The translations under genes were made by a program, and so were the position numbers. From Tildeniella nuda ZEHNDER 1965/U140 (lineage in GTDB: Bacteria; Cyanobacteriota; Cyanobacteriia; Leptolyngbyales; Leptolyngbyaceae), in the NCBI GenBank assembly GCA_019358895.1, contig JAHHIG010000006.1:1-64000 (forward strand): a DNA stretch of 64,000 nt, given 5' to 3'. The stretch's first letter is position 1. The number at the start of each line of letters is the position of its first letter. Positions 1 through 9,754 of the stretch are shown here, piece after piece. The notes under the pieces are model-generated. The model ran no database searches, was not told where the DNA came from, and saw nothing but the letters and a program-made list of their open reading frames with translations.

Positions 1-2
1 CA

Positions 3-119
3 AGCTCGACTTTTCCCAGTCTCTAGCGCAACAACCGATATGGTAAAAATACCAAAAGTCTTATTAGACTGCTGTTTCAGCCTATTGTGCTACGCTGCCT
101 AATTGGATAAAGTCGAGCT
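3..119. repeat. 11-bp inverted repeat bracketing about 95 bp
   Basis: AGCTCGACTTT at 3-13 is perfectly inverted as AAAGTCGAGCT at 109-119. The DNA between shows no gene. The pair could be the ends of a small non-coding element or a cruciform; only one copy is seen here. Confidence 0.45.
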
Positions 120-167
120 AAGAGGCTATTTGAAAAGGTATGGTCTGTAAGCTTAAGCACTCAGCGA

Positions 168-320
168 TCCCCCCTGTCACCCTTAAAAAGGGGAAAATAC
201 GTCTGTAGTCCCCCTTTTTTCTGTCAGCGGCGCAAAGCGCGGGGATTGAGGGGCATCTAGCTTTTTGCTACTAACAGGAGGACTTTTAAAACATCCTCTT
301 AGACAATCCGGACAGGATTG
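168..320. repeat. Palindromic intergenic repeats upstream of the GTPase remnant
   Basis: Two C-rich/G-rich blocks (around 172-196 and 222-256) resemble the CCCCCTT...AAGGGGG interspersed repeats common in cyanobacteria. They are followed by the imperfect palindrome GAGGACTTTTAAAACATCCTC and by ACAATCC/GGATTGT around a 4-nt loop ending near 321. The remnant gene opens immediately after, with a stop at 287-289 in its frame, so repeat DNA abuts the point where the gene's 5' part is missing. Confidence 0.5.
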
Positions 321-322
321 TC

Positions 323-1234
323 TTGGATTGCCTTGATGAGGCTCAGATTGGCTTTGCCCGCAACTCAAATGAAGATACAGCCTTCCTGGAAGTCCTCTCT
401 CGGTTGGTGCGTCGTAGCAACAAAGAGCGAGAACGGCTTCGCACTCAAGTTAAAAGCATCATGCTAGAGATGTCAGCGGCGATCACGACCGAAGGAACGC
501 GGCTTGCCACAGCCGTTGGTGACGCAAACTTTGAGGATCTGCATAAACAGTCCGAAATCAATGTTCGTAAGCATTACGAGAAGGCTGGCGAAGCTCTAGA
601 GCAAACGATTGAGCAAGCCATTCAGTCGATTCAGCTTGAAGTTGAAGCTGAACTGCAAAGCAATCTGACTCAGGCTTTTGTGGCTCAACTCAACTTCAAC
701 GGTTCAGTCTCAGCGCAAAACCTCAAGGTCAATCTGAAACAACAGCAGGTACAAGGGCAAGTTGAGTGGCTGCAACAGATTGGTGGTCAAGTAGGCGCAA
801 AAATTACGCAAGCAGCAACCAGAGAATTTGCCACTACAACTGGTCAAGGCTTTCTCCATTCCATGGATGTTGCAGGCAGTGACCTTCATCAAGGTGTGCT
901 TGGACTCGGGAAGGCGATCGGCTTCAAATTCAAACCCTGTCAAGCAGTAGGCATTGCTAAGAATATCGGCAATGCTGCGATGGTTCTGGGACCTGCCCTA
1001 GTCGTTATATCCGTAGGGATGGATCTACACACGATGCATTAAGAACGAGAGTACGAGAAGCAAATGGCAGATGTTCGTCGTGATATTACCAGTCAGTTCA
1101 AGGCGATCGCCATCGACCTCGAACAGCAAATGGAGAACCAACTGTGGCAATTTGAAAATCAGGTCTATGGGCAGCTTGAGAAGAATATCGCCGAGGCACG
1201 GCAGCAAACTGAGTCAGATCTTCTTCAAATGTAG
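323..1234 (+). pseudogene. C-terminal remnant of a dynamin-like GTPase-family protein, with in-frame stop
   Basis: The reading frame runs 323-1042 (239 residues) to a TAA, then continues in the same frame from 1043 to a TAG at 1232-1234 with protein of the same character (charged coiled coil, MADVRRDITSQFKAIAIDLE). The two parts read as one helical protein of about 300 residues with a single nonsense codon; CAA to TAA is the simplest explanation. No nucleotide-binding motif is present and the frame is closed just upstream at 287-289, so the N-terminal domain is missing. The helical C-terminus with a short hydrophobic segment (AAMVLGPALVVISVGM) resembles bacterial dynamin-like GTPases, but that family call rests on general similarity and memory. 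Confidence 0.5.
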
Positions 1235-1322
1235 GCTTTTCATGAACTTGATGGATTTTCGGTAGGAATACCGATCATGATCCGGTTTCGCCCAGTTAGA
1301 ACTCTAGAAAGGCTGGGAATAC

Positions 1323-4040
1323 TTGGCTACAGAGCAAGATTTTTCACAAACTGCACAGTCACTAGAGTCACTAATGAGCCGTTTAATCTACTTAGAGGCT
1401 CAGCCGTATTTCCGTGCGAAGGAAGTGGCTGATCAAAATCAGCTTGCTGTAACTACTCCTACCAAAACTACAGCAAGGGCTTTGGGCAAACAGAAGCGAT
1501 CGCTGCAAGATTTTGCCATGCAGCAATTACCCAAGGGGACAACGATCGCGTCTCCCCTGGAGGCACAGAGAGCCTTGCGCGAAGCAATCCATCAAACGGT
1601 TCAGCCTCATGACGTTGAAGGGACAGCACGAGCGTGGATGCCAACGGTTCAAGCCTTGCTGCGATCGTCGCCCTCATTCAATATCGCGCTAGACAGTTGT
1701 ACAGAACGGGCAACGCAACTATTGCAAGTGACGCAGCGGTATGTGGATATCCTGCGACAGCAGAACCAGTTTGACACAGCAGAAGTCTTGTGGAGGGCTG
1801 TCGAGCAACAGCCGGAGCCTCACCCAGCCCTCATTTACGGTTACTTCCAACCGCGATTGGACGAGTTGACGTTGATTGATGCGATCGCCGCTGATGGTAG
1901 CATCGTTGTCTTGCCAATTGGGACTGGAGAGCTTTTTCGTGAAAGTCGCGTTGCAGTCGAATGGCTACAACAGAAAAGCTGGACGATTCATGCATTTGAA
2001 GCATCACTTCAGACAATTGGTGAAAAGCTAGGGCAACAATTTCTTGCACCCGTTGAGGCGATCGCAAAACCTTCAACTTATGCTTACAGCAACGTTGAGG
2101 CGGAAGTCCGAGGCACCCTAGCTCAAGTCAAGCAATTGTTGCATGAGGGGGTTTCTGCCCGCGATATTACCATCATTGCCAGAGATGAAATTTCCTACGG
2201 TCCTCAACTGCTGGAGATTGCCTGGGAGTGTGGTATTCCACTACGAGCGCTGTATGCCACACCCTTGAACACAACGCGCTTCGGAGCGTGGATCGACCTG
2301 TTGCTAGAGGCGATCGAACAGCAATTTCCTTTTGAGGCAACCGCAAAACTCCTCCGCCATCCGCTGTATACAAACCCAGATGCTGAATTTTGGAGCGCGG
2401 TGCGGTGTCTCCATCCGACTGGGTTTACGGCATGGCAAGAGGTTTGCCAAAGCGTTTTGAACTTTGACCTATCAGTGCTGAAGGTGGGGCATCGGGCACG
2501 TCGGGATTTCTGGGTTGAACGCCTTCAAACCATTCTCAAGACGTTTGATTTACGACGACGTTGCTCCCGTTGGGCACGAGAAAGTTTGGCGTTCAATGCA
2601 TTGAATCAAGCGTTGGTGAATCTAGCCAAACCAGAGGAAGAAATACTAACCTGGAGTGCCTTTGCCCAAGAGATGCGAGAGGTGCTGGCGATCGTAGGCG
2701 TGCCTGCCCAACCCGGTCGCGGTGGCGTAGAGCTGCATAGTCCAAGCTCTATCATCGGAGCACGCTATCCCTATTTGTTTGTCCTTGGCATGGCAGAGGA
2801 GACTTTACCTGCGCCAGTGCGTAACGATTGCGTCCTGGACTTTCACGAGCGCAAGGCACTTCGACACATTGGCATTCCACTTGAATTGGCTTCTGAGGCA
2901 GCTCGTCAAGAAGCACTGCTTTTCTATTACCTGCTGCAAACTATAACCGAAGCCGTTGTCTTTTCGTATGCAAGCTTAAACGGTCGTCAGGAGCAATTAC
3001 CCAGTCCATATCTCGCTCAATTGGGGCTGAAGGCGATCGCGCCGCCTGAAATGCCGATCGCCAGTTTGGAGGCATTGCAAAAGCTTTCCTTACGTAGGGC
3101 AACTCATCCTGAGGATGTTGTCCTGCAAAACGCGATTCACGCTTGGACTGTGGAATGTCGTCGCGAAAGTAGTGCAACACAGGATGAGTATGACGGTGTC
3201 ACTGGAATGCCCATTGATTATCGCGATCGTATCTTTAGCGTTTCTCAATTAACCAAGCTAGGACTTTGTCCCTTTCAATGGTTTGCCGATAAAGTGCTGA
3301 AACTGGGCGAACCCGAAGAAAGCGAGGATGATCTCAGCCCCAGTCGTCGAGGTAATTTGTATCACAAAGTGCTGGAACTGGTCTTTAAGGAACTACAGAC
3401 TAACCCACAACAATCGTTGCAAGATCCAGCACTGTTGGAAGCGCAATTTCAAAGCGTTGAGCAAGCCATGAAGCTCACAGACTTGCCCCTTTGGGCAGTA
3501 CGACGCATTGAGCATCTACAGACGTTGCAGCGAGTTCTTAACGAGCCTAACTTCTTTCCAGACGGAGCAGAAGCGATCGCGCTAGAAGCTAAATTTGAAG
3601 GGATCTGGCATGACCTGAAATTAACGGGACGGGTCGATCGTATCGATCGCACCCCCCAGGGATTGGTGCTCATTGATTACAAGACAGGCTCCTCACCCCC
3701 AAAAGGCGTTAGCGACGCGAATGGCAAAGCCTGTATTGACCTCCAACTCCCTCTTTATCAACAGGTTGCTGCCCCTGCTCTCTTTCCAGCGGCGACGGTG
3801 GCGACATCGTATTACTATTCACTCACTAAAACGAAAAAGCTATCTAAGGCGCTGCCTTCAGAGCAAGAGTTAGCAGACGTTGCCGATCGTTGTAAAGCTC
3901 ACCTGAATCACGGTCATTTTCCAGTGCAGCCCGATGTGGGAGGGGTTGCCTGTCAATACTGCGCCTTTGATCTGGTTTGCCGTCAGGGAAGCCGCTTGAG
4001 CCGCAAAGCACGCAAGGAGAATACCCATGATGCTGACTAA
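1323..4040 (+). CDS. AddB-like PD-(D/E)XK nuclease/helicase-fold subunit
   Basis: A 905-residue protein that resembles the AddB/RexB subunit of recombination helicase-nucleases, which resect double-strand breaks. The C-terminal nuclease is visible: GRVDRID followed by LIDYKTG near residues 770-785 supplies the catalytic Asp and Asp-x-Lys. Four Cys typical of an Fe-S-stapled nuclease are present, one at CPFQWF near 648 and three in CQYCAFDLVC near 876. No Walker A motif is seen at the N-terminus, so this subunit probably does not hydrolyse ATP. Start is TTG at 1323. The stop overlaps the start of the AddA-like gene by 14 bp, so the two are co-translated. Both appear intact despite decayed neighbours. 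Confidence 0.8.
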   Translation: MATEQDFSQTAQSLESLMSRLIYLEAQPYFRAKEVADQNQLAVTTPTKTTARALGKQKRSLQDFAMQQLPKGTTIASPLEAQRALREAIHQTVQPHDVEGTARAWMPTVQALLRSSPSFNIALDSCTERATQLLQVTQRYVDILRQQNQFDTAEVLWRAVEQQPEPHPALIYGYFQPRLDELTLIDAIAADGSIVVLPIGTGELFRESRVAVEWLQQKSWTIHAFEASLQTIGEKLGQQFLAPVEAIAKPSTYAYSNVEAEVRGTLAQVKQLLHEGVSARDITIIARDEISYGPQLLEIAWECGIPLRALYATPLNTTRFGAWIDLLLEAIEQQFPFEATAKLLRHPLYTNPDAEFWSAVRCLHPTGFTAWQEVCQSVLNFDLSVLKVGHRARRDFWVERLQTILKTFDLRRRCSRWARESLAFNALNQALVNLAKPEEEILTWSAFAQEMREVLAIVGVPAQPGRGGVELHSPSSIIGARYPYLFVLGMAEETLPAPVRNDCVLDFHERKALRHIGIPLELASEAARQEALLFYYLLQTITEAVVFSYASLNGRQEQLPSPYLAQLGLKAIAPPEMPIASLEALQKLSLRRATHPEDVVLQNAIHAWTVECRRESSATQDEYDGVTGMPIDYRDRIFSVSQLTKLGLCPFQWFADKVLKLGEPEESEDDLSPSRRGNLYHKVLELVFKELQTNPQQSLQDPALLEAQFQSVEQAMKLTDLPLWAVRRIEHLQTLQRVLNEPNFFPDGAEAIALEAKFEGIWHDLKLTGRVDRIDRTPQGLVLIDYKTGSSPPKGVSDANGKACIDLQLPLYQQVAAPALFPAATVATSYYYSLTKTKKLSKALPSEQELADVADRCKAHLNHGHFPVQPDVGGVACQYCAFDLVCRQGSRLSRKARKENTHDAD

Positions 4041-7000
4041 ACAGCAAGCCGCTGCCGCTTATGCAGTCCACAGTGTTGCAGTCACAGCAGGCGCGGGCAC
4101 TGGCAAAACTCATATGCTGGCAGAACGGTATTTGTACCATCTGGAGTCAGGTTACTCACCGCTGACAATTGTCGCTCTAACGTTTACTGAAAAAGCAGCA
4201 ACTGAGTTGCGATCGCGCATTCGTCAAACGATTGGCGATCGCTTAGCCAACCCTGATTTTGTTGCAGAGCTGGAAGCGGCTCAGATTAGTACCTTTCATG
4301 CGTTGGCAGCGCGTATTTGTCGAGAACATTCCGATGCCGCAGGGGTGCCACCCGACTTCGCCGTGCTAGACGATTTGGATGGCAAGGTTTGGCTGGCAGA
4401 AGCGTTTACAGAGGCGCTCGATCAGATTCCGCTGCACCTTTACAAGCAAGTGCCCTACTCCTCAATGCGATCGATTATGCTTGCGCTCTTGGGCGATCCA
4501 TTGACGGCAACAAAGGCACTTGCGAGAAGGCGGAAGGATTGGTTGCCGATACTTCAACAAGTGAAGCAAGAAGCGCTGGAAGCGTTCGTGCATCATAAGG
4601 ATTGGTTCAATACTAAGGATATCTTGCAGAGCTACGCTGCTCCTGGGGACAAGCTCAACGATGTGCGCGAGTCTACTTTAGACGCGATCGCGAGCATAGA
4701 GCAAGGACACGCTTTCGCCGAATCTTTGGAAGCGTTATGTGATTTGAAAGTGAATGTCGGAAGCCAAAAAGCATGGGGTAGCAAAGAAAAGTTAGATGCT
4801 GTCAAAGATGCCATCAAATGCATACGTGAATTGGCTCAGGAGCATCAAAAGCAAGGTCTAATGACCCTGGAACCAAATATCTGGGATGACCAAGCAGAAG
4901 CAATTTTACCCGTTCTGCGAGAGGCATTCGAACAGGTGCGATCGCAGCTCCAGCAGGCGAAGCAACGTCAGCGAGTATTGGATTTTAGTGATCTAGAAAT
5001 TCATGCACTGCAAGCCTTAAACCATCAAGCAGTACGGGACTACTACGCTCAACGCTGGCAAGTCTTCTTAATCGATGAATTTCAAGATACGAATCCCATT
5101 CAAGGGGAACTTCTAGAACTGTTAACGGCGAATCAGTTGCTTACCATTGTTGGGGATGCGAAGCAATCCATCTATGGCTTCCGTCGAGCTGATGTGAAGG
5201 TCTTTGAGTCCTGGCGCGATCACATTTACAGTGCAGGCAATCCGCCCAAAGAACTGAGCCTCAGTTTTCGGACTCATCACACCTTAATGCAGAGCATCAA
5301 TACCATTTTTGAGCCGATATTGAATGGATTGCATCAAAACCTGGACGCTCATCGACAGGAGGAACCCCATACCGCTCCCCATTTGCGTGTCTTGACGATT
5401 CAAGACACGCATGGTCTGCCAATCGATCAATGTCGGCAAATTGAGGCACAACAAATTGCTGACCTGATCAAACAACTGCTGGACGATCAGGTAATGGTGT
5501 ATGACAAGCTGACAGGAACCTTACGCCCGATCGAATATCGTGATATTGCCATTTTGTCGCGCACGTGGAGTCCTTTAGAGCTATACGGTCAGGCATTAGA
5601 GAGCCAGGGCATTCCGATTTTTCAAGCTGGAGGTGGCAGCCTTCTGGAGACCCGTGAAGCTAAAGATGCATGGGCGCTGCTGCGCTTCCTGGCGGACCCC
5701 ACTGATGATATTGCCTTCATGGCAGTGCTGCGGAGTCCCTTCTTTGCGGTGAGCGATCGTACGCTCTTTCAATTGGCTCAAACTCTACCCGACCAGGTCT
5801 CCTGGTGGAAGCACCTGAAACACCAGCCAAACGCTGGAAGCTATGCCGCGATTCAAGTACTCGAAAAACTGTTGATCGAACGGCATAGCGAAGCACCCAC
5901 GCGTCTCCTACAATTAGCCGATCGCGTCACTGGCTACACGGCAGTCATCGCCAATCTCCCAAATGCTCCCCGTCGGGAAGCTGATTGGCTCGGCTTTCTG
6001 GCGTTTGTCCGAGAGTTGGAACAGGGAAGCAATGATGTATTGAGCGTTGTGCAACGGCTGAAAATTTTAGTGACGAGTGAGGTGGAAGTGCCTCGCCCAG
6101 CCCTGGAAGCAGGCAATGCCGTGCAGCTCATGACCATTCACGCCTCTAAAGGATTGGAATGGTCAGTGGTTGCGGTTGCTGATTTAACACGACGATCGCC
6201 ATCAGATTCTTCGCAAGTTCGGTTTGATCCAGACCTTGGTTTAACCTTCCAGTTGGCAGATGAAGCGGGTGACAACCAAAAATCTGCCCTTTACACGCTG
6301 CTGGAATATCGCAAGCGCCAGGCGGAAAAGGAGGAGAACAAGCGGGTTCTCTATGTTGCTCTGACTCGTGCGCGCGATCACCTCATTCTCACTGCCGCAG
6401 GTAACAAAGGAGGCGGTTTAGACATACTCCACCCTGGACTACAAGGGGCTGTGTCCATTGAGGAAATTTCAATGGAACAAGATCGCCTTCACCCCGTAGA
6501 TATTGAAGACCCACCTTTACCCAGCATTCCTACGCGTATTCTCACTGGCACGGTCGGATCAGGGCTTTGGGAATTGCCTGTTACCGCGCTTACCGAGTAT
6601 GCTCAGTGCCCCCAACGGTTTCGCTATCGTTACGTTGACGGACATCTGGGCTACCGTGAAGCCAATGGGAATCACGGCACTGAGATTGGCACAGTCACTC
6701 ATTGGGCGTTACAGCATCAGATTCAAGAGCTTCAACCACTGTCGGCAAACTTTTCACACCTGTCGATCGATATCTTGCAAGAGGCACTGATACTGGCGCA
6801 GCAATTCCATCAGCGAGAGCTGTATGCACCGTATCGGCATCCAGAAGGATTGGCAGAACATGCCATAACGCTGAAGCTGGGTCAAATTACATTCAACGGG
6901 ATCATTGATTGGCTAACCCCGGAGTGTGTATTGGATTTTAAGACCGATCAGGAACCTAAGCCTCATCACCATCGCTTGCAGTTGTGGGCGTACGCCAAAG

Positions 7001-7209
7001 CCACTGAGCGTACGACTGCTCATATCGCGTATCTCCGCCACAGCCAAGTGCATACCTTTACTGCTCAAGACTTAACTGAACTGCAAGACGAAGCTGAGGC
7101 TGTAGCAAACGCGATCGCCAAAGGACAATATCCACCCCAACCGTCTCAAACAAGCTGTAGCAGTTGTGCTTATCTAGAAATCTGTGACCACGGTATGCGA
7201 TCGGGATGA
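4027..7209 (+). CDS. AddA-like UvrD/Rep superfamily helicase with C-terminal nuclease
   Basis: A 1060-residue superfamily 1A helicase. Visible motifs are Walker A GAGTGKT (22-28), Walker B FLIDEFQDTN (about 347-356), GDAKQSIYGFRRAD (motif III/IV), IHASKGLEW (near 701, motif V) and VLYVALTRARDH (near 773, motif VI). The C-terminus has a PD-(D/E)XK nuclease with GTVTHW and CVLDFKTD (near 969). A Cys at AQCPQRF (near 859) and three in CSSCAYLEIC (near 1043) suggest an Fe-S cluster in this subunit too. Together with the overlapping upstream gene it should form an AddAB-type enzyme. Known role of the family is resection at double-strand breaks and degradation of foreign linear DNA. Confidence 0.85.
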   Translation: MMLTKQQAAAAYAVHSVAVTAGAGTGKTHMLAERYLYHLESGYSPLTIVALTFTEKAATELRSRIRQTIGDRLANPDFVAELEAAQISTFHALAARICREHSDAAGVPPDFAVLDDLDGKVWLAEAFTEALDQIPLHLYKQVPYSSMRSIMLALLGDPLTATKALARRRKDWLPILQQVKQEALEAFVHHKDWFNTKDILQSYAAPGDKLNDVRESTLDAIASIEQGHAFAESLEALCDLKVNVGSQKAWGSKEKLDAVKDAIKCIRELAQEHQKQGLMTLEPNIWDDQAEAILPVLREAFEQVRSQLQQAKQRQRVLDFSDLEIHALQALNHQAVRDYYAQRWQVFLIDEFQDTNPIQGELLELLTANQLLTIVGDAKQSIYGFRRADVKVFESWRDHIYSAGNPPKELSLSFRTHHTLMQSINTIFEPILNGLHQNLDAHRQEEPHTAPHLRVLTIQDTHGLPIDQCRQIEAQQIADLIKQLLDDQVMVYDKLTGTLRPIEYRDIAILSRTWSPLELYGQALESQGIPIFQAGGGSLLETREAKDAWALLRFLADPTDDIAFMAVLRSPFFAVSDRTLFQLAQTLPDQVSWWKHLKHQPNAGSYAAIQVLEKLLIERHSEAPTRLLQLADRVTGYTAVIANLPNAPRREADWLGFLAFVRELEQGSNDVLSVVQRLKILVTSEVEVPRPALEAGNAVQLMTIHASKGLEWSVVAVADLTRRSPSDSSQVRFDPDLGLTFQLADEAGDNQKSALYTLLEYRKRQAEKEENKRVLYVALTRARDHLILTAAGNKGGGLDILHPGLQGAVSIEEISMEQDRLHPVDIEDPPLPSIPTRILTGTVGSGLWELPVTALTEYAQCPQRFRYRYVDGHLGYREANGNHGTEIGTVTHWALQHQIQELQPLSANFSHLSIDILQEALILAQQFHQRELYAPYRHPEGLAEHAITLKLGQITFNGIIDWLTPECVLDFKTDQEPKPHHHRLQLWAYAKATERTTAHIAYLRHSQVHTFTAQDLTELQDEAEAVANAIAKGQYPPQPSQTSCSSCAYLEICDHGMRSG

Positions 7210-7311
7210 AATTTGTTGGCAAGCATATCGTCATCAATCAACTTTGACATGGCGATGAAAATTGAATTTAAGGGCACTTTCAAGCAAGATTGATTATATC
7301 TCCCCGTCAAA

Positions 7312-8100
7312 ATGGCATCATCCTTTACTTGGCTAGATTACTCTGAGCAAGACAAGCGTAAAATGCCTGATGTCATCAGCTTGTTTAGTGAAAAGACCAC
7401 TCGCGACGAACTAGGCATTGGTTCTGTACGCGATGCCTTCGCCGAGCTGTTTTTTCCAGGCACCAGCACTATCCAGACCCGTGCACGCTACTTTCTCTTC
7501 ATCCCCTGGATCTATCTTGATCTGGTGAGCCGCAAAACACCCTCCAACCAGATTGCAGCCAAACTGCGACAGCGAGAAGTTGAACTCATTAACGCTCTAG
7601 CCGATTCGGGTGAAACGAAGGGAGTCATTGGCATCCAGGCACGAGCAGGCTTAAAGCGGCTTCCCAGCAATGTCTACTGGTCTGGGTTAAGAACCTGGCA
7701 TATCCGCCTGTTTCAGGGCTCCCAGGAAGATTACCACAGTAATCCATACCATTTCGCCAGCCGTTCTCAGCGCAACGATGATGGCGAACCCATTGATGGC
7801 AAGATCACTTACAACTGGCATCAAGGATTGCCGCCAGCTCCACCCAACTTCCCTCACAATGTCACCTTTCGTCTCACTTCTGCTGAGGCAGAGTATTTGG
7901 CAGAACGCATTTTGACCAAGTGCTCCAATAGCCTGCTAGCGTTTCTGGTCGATCGCCGCCAAACTAACATCCCTGCCGCTTTTGCGTGGGAACATCCTCT
8001 GTTTGATCAATTTCCTCCTCACATCCAAGAGCAGTTGCAGCACGCCCGTAACTTTTCTGAAGTCGTCCAGGGAGCGGCTTTACTCTACAACCTGATGTTG
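7312..8100 (+). pseudogene. DUF6361 family gene, 3' end deleted
   Basis: The N-terminus (SFTWLDYSEQDKRKMPDVI, then RDAFAELFFPGTSTIQTRAR and a hydrophobic YFLFIPWIYLDLV) is recognisable as DUF6361, a family of unknown function. The family-like sequence continues to about GAALLYNLML (8098). Beyond that the same frame stays open to 8352 but reads through the phospholipase-D-like gene in the wrong frame, so roughly 85 C-terminal residues are out-of-frame translation. A deletion therefore joined the inside of this gene to the inside of the next. The ATG at 7312 follows a 102-bp spacer after the AddA-like gene. Confidence 0.7.
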
Positions 8101-9195
8101 GCATCACCGTCTTTTGTCAAACGGGCAAAATTGCCATTCCTAAAAATCACAGCTTGCTCTACAGCTACTTGGAAGGTTCTGTGGTTGAAGTCAATGCTCC
8201 CCGTTCAGGCGGTATTTTCCATCCTAAAGTCTGGGTACTGCGCTTCACAGCCCCTAATCAACCGATTCTGTATCGCTGCCTCTGCCTCAGCCGCAACCTC
8301 ACCTTCGATCGCTCCTGGGATACCATGCTGGTGTTGGATGGTCAGCTTATAAAGAACAGCAAGGAAGTCGCAGCGAACCGTCCCCTCAGTGATTTCGTTG
8401 CTTCCCTGCCTCGATTAGCTCGTAATCCATCGCTTGTGGAACGGGTACAAACGCAGGTCGATCTCATTGCGACAGAATTGCAGCGCGTACAGTTTGAACT
8501 GCCTGCTGGCTTTGAGCAACTGCTCTTCCACCCGTTAGGACTACAGGGAAATTCCAAGTCACCTATTGCTGGGCAAATCGATCGCCTACTAGTTGTCTCT
8601 CCTTTCGTCAGCGAGAAGCGCTTACATCAACTGAGTCAACAAGGGAAGCGTAATATTCTGATCGCTCGCCCTGAAGCACTCGAACAAATCCCCTTAACGA
8701 CGTTAGGCACTTTTGCCCAGTGTTATCAAATTAGCCCTGCTGCCAATCCTGAGGATGCTGATGCAACGCCTAGCACTTCTACTCAGGCTCCTTTAGTGGG
8801 TCTTCATGCCAAACTCTACGTTGCAGAAGCAGGACCAACCGTCCGCATCTGGACTGGTTCCGCCAACGCAACGGATGCAGCTTTCGAGCGCAACGTGGAA
8901 TTTCTGGTGGAACTGGTTGGAAGTAAGCAGCAGTTCGGCATTGATACTCTCCTAGCGCTGCATGATCACGAAGTCTCGTTCAGAAGCTTGCTAGAACCGT
9001 TTATCCCACCGTCTGAACCGATCCTGATTGACGACTCGCTGCAAGACCTGGCTCAAGCCGCAGAGGTTAAGCTGCTGAAATTTTCTCTGACCGCTCATGT
9101 TTTGCTAATCGAAGCCTCTGACCTGTATTGCCTACAACTGCAATTTGAAGGGAACGGTTCACTAGATTTCGCGCCCGATCTTGCGGTGCGTTTCA
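8085..9195 (+). pseudogene. Phospholipase D-like protein, both ends deleted
   Basis: About 370 residues in frame 3 of the window resemble a PLD-family protein: FHPKVWVLRF and HAKLYV carry the H-x-K pairs, each followed by an N-containing segment (LSRNLTFDRSWD and TGSANATDAAFERN). Sequence upstream of the first Met (8154) is still protein-like (PDVGITVFCQTGKIAIPKN), running back to the junction with the DUF6361 remnant, so the true N-terminus is lost. Downstream, near 9180-9200, the frame passes into a helicase read out of frame and stops at 9215. PLD-like proteins of this kind often act as nucleases in defence loci; that role here is inference. Confidence 0.7.
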
Positions 9196-9678
9196 GTTGG
9201 ACAAGAAGGGCTTGACTTTCACCCCTACTGCCATGCGATCGTTCACTGGAACTTACCCTCCAACCCTGTTGATCTCGAACAGCGTGAGGGGCGAATCCAT
9301 CGGTATAAAGGACACGCCGTCCGCAAAAATTTGGCGCTCAAATATGGTCTGGGTGAAATTGCTAGTGCTGATGGTGATCCCTGGGAAAGTCTGTTTGCCG
9401 CAGGTAAGCGCGATCGCCCACAAGAGTCTTCAGACCTCATACCGTTCTGGCTTTACCCCTTGGTAGACGGTGCCCAAATTGAGCGCTACGTTCCCAACTT
9501 ACCCCTGAGTCGTGATTCTGAGCGCTTGGTGGTTCTACGCCGATCGCTGGCAGTTTACCGGATGGTCTTCGGGCAAAGCCGTCAGGAAGATCTGCTTGCT
9601 TATCTGCTCGATCGTCTGCCTGTAGCCGAAGCAGAACAAGTTATGCGCAACCTCCAAATCAACTTAGAGCCACTTTAG
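9181..9678 (+). pseudogene. C-terminal remnant of SNF2-type helicase
   Basis: The 165-residue frame holds only the last helicase motifs: SVGQEGLDFHPYCHAIVHW (motif V region) and DLEQREGRIHRYKGH (motif VI with the arginine finger region), then about 110 C-terminal residues. The first four codons (9181-9192) belong to the junction with the PLD-like gene. Walker A and B and the first RecA domain are absent, so it cannot act as an ATPase. It is the third member of the eroded DUF6361-PLD-helicase run. Confidence 0.75.
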
Positions 9679-9754
9679 GCTAGAAAGTAATCTACTTGAC
9701 ATTAAACAATTAAATTAGCTACATGAGCCAGTGAAACTATTAGTCCTAGAAAAC

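Noticed and set aside
183-368. 61-residue minus-strand frame at the left edge
   Set aside because: It reads through palindromic repeats and the antisense of the GTPase remnant.
1-9750. Left end of the transposon within the window
   Set aside because: No TGTAC...CGCAnATTAnnTGTCG-type inverse repeats were found by eye; the left end is presumed outside.
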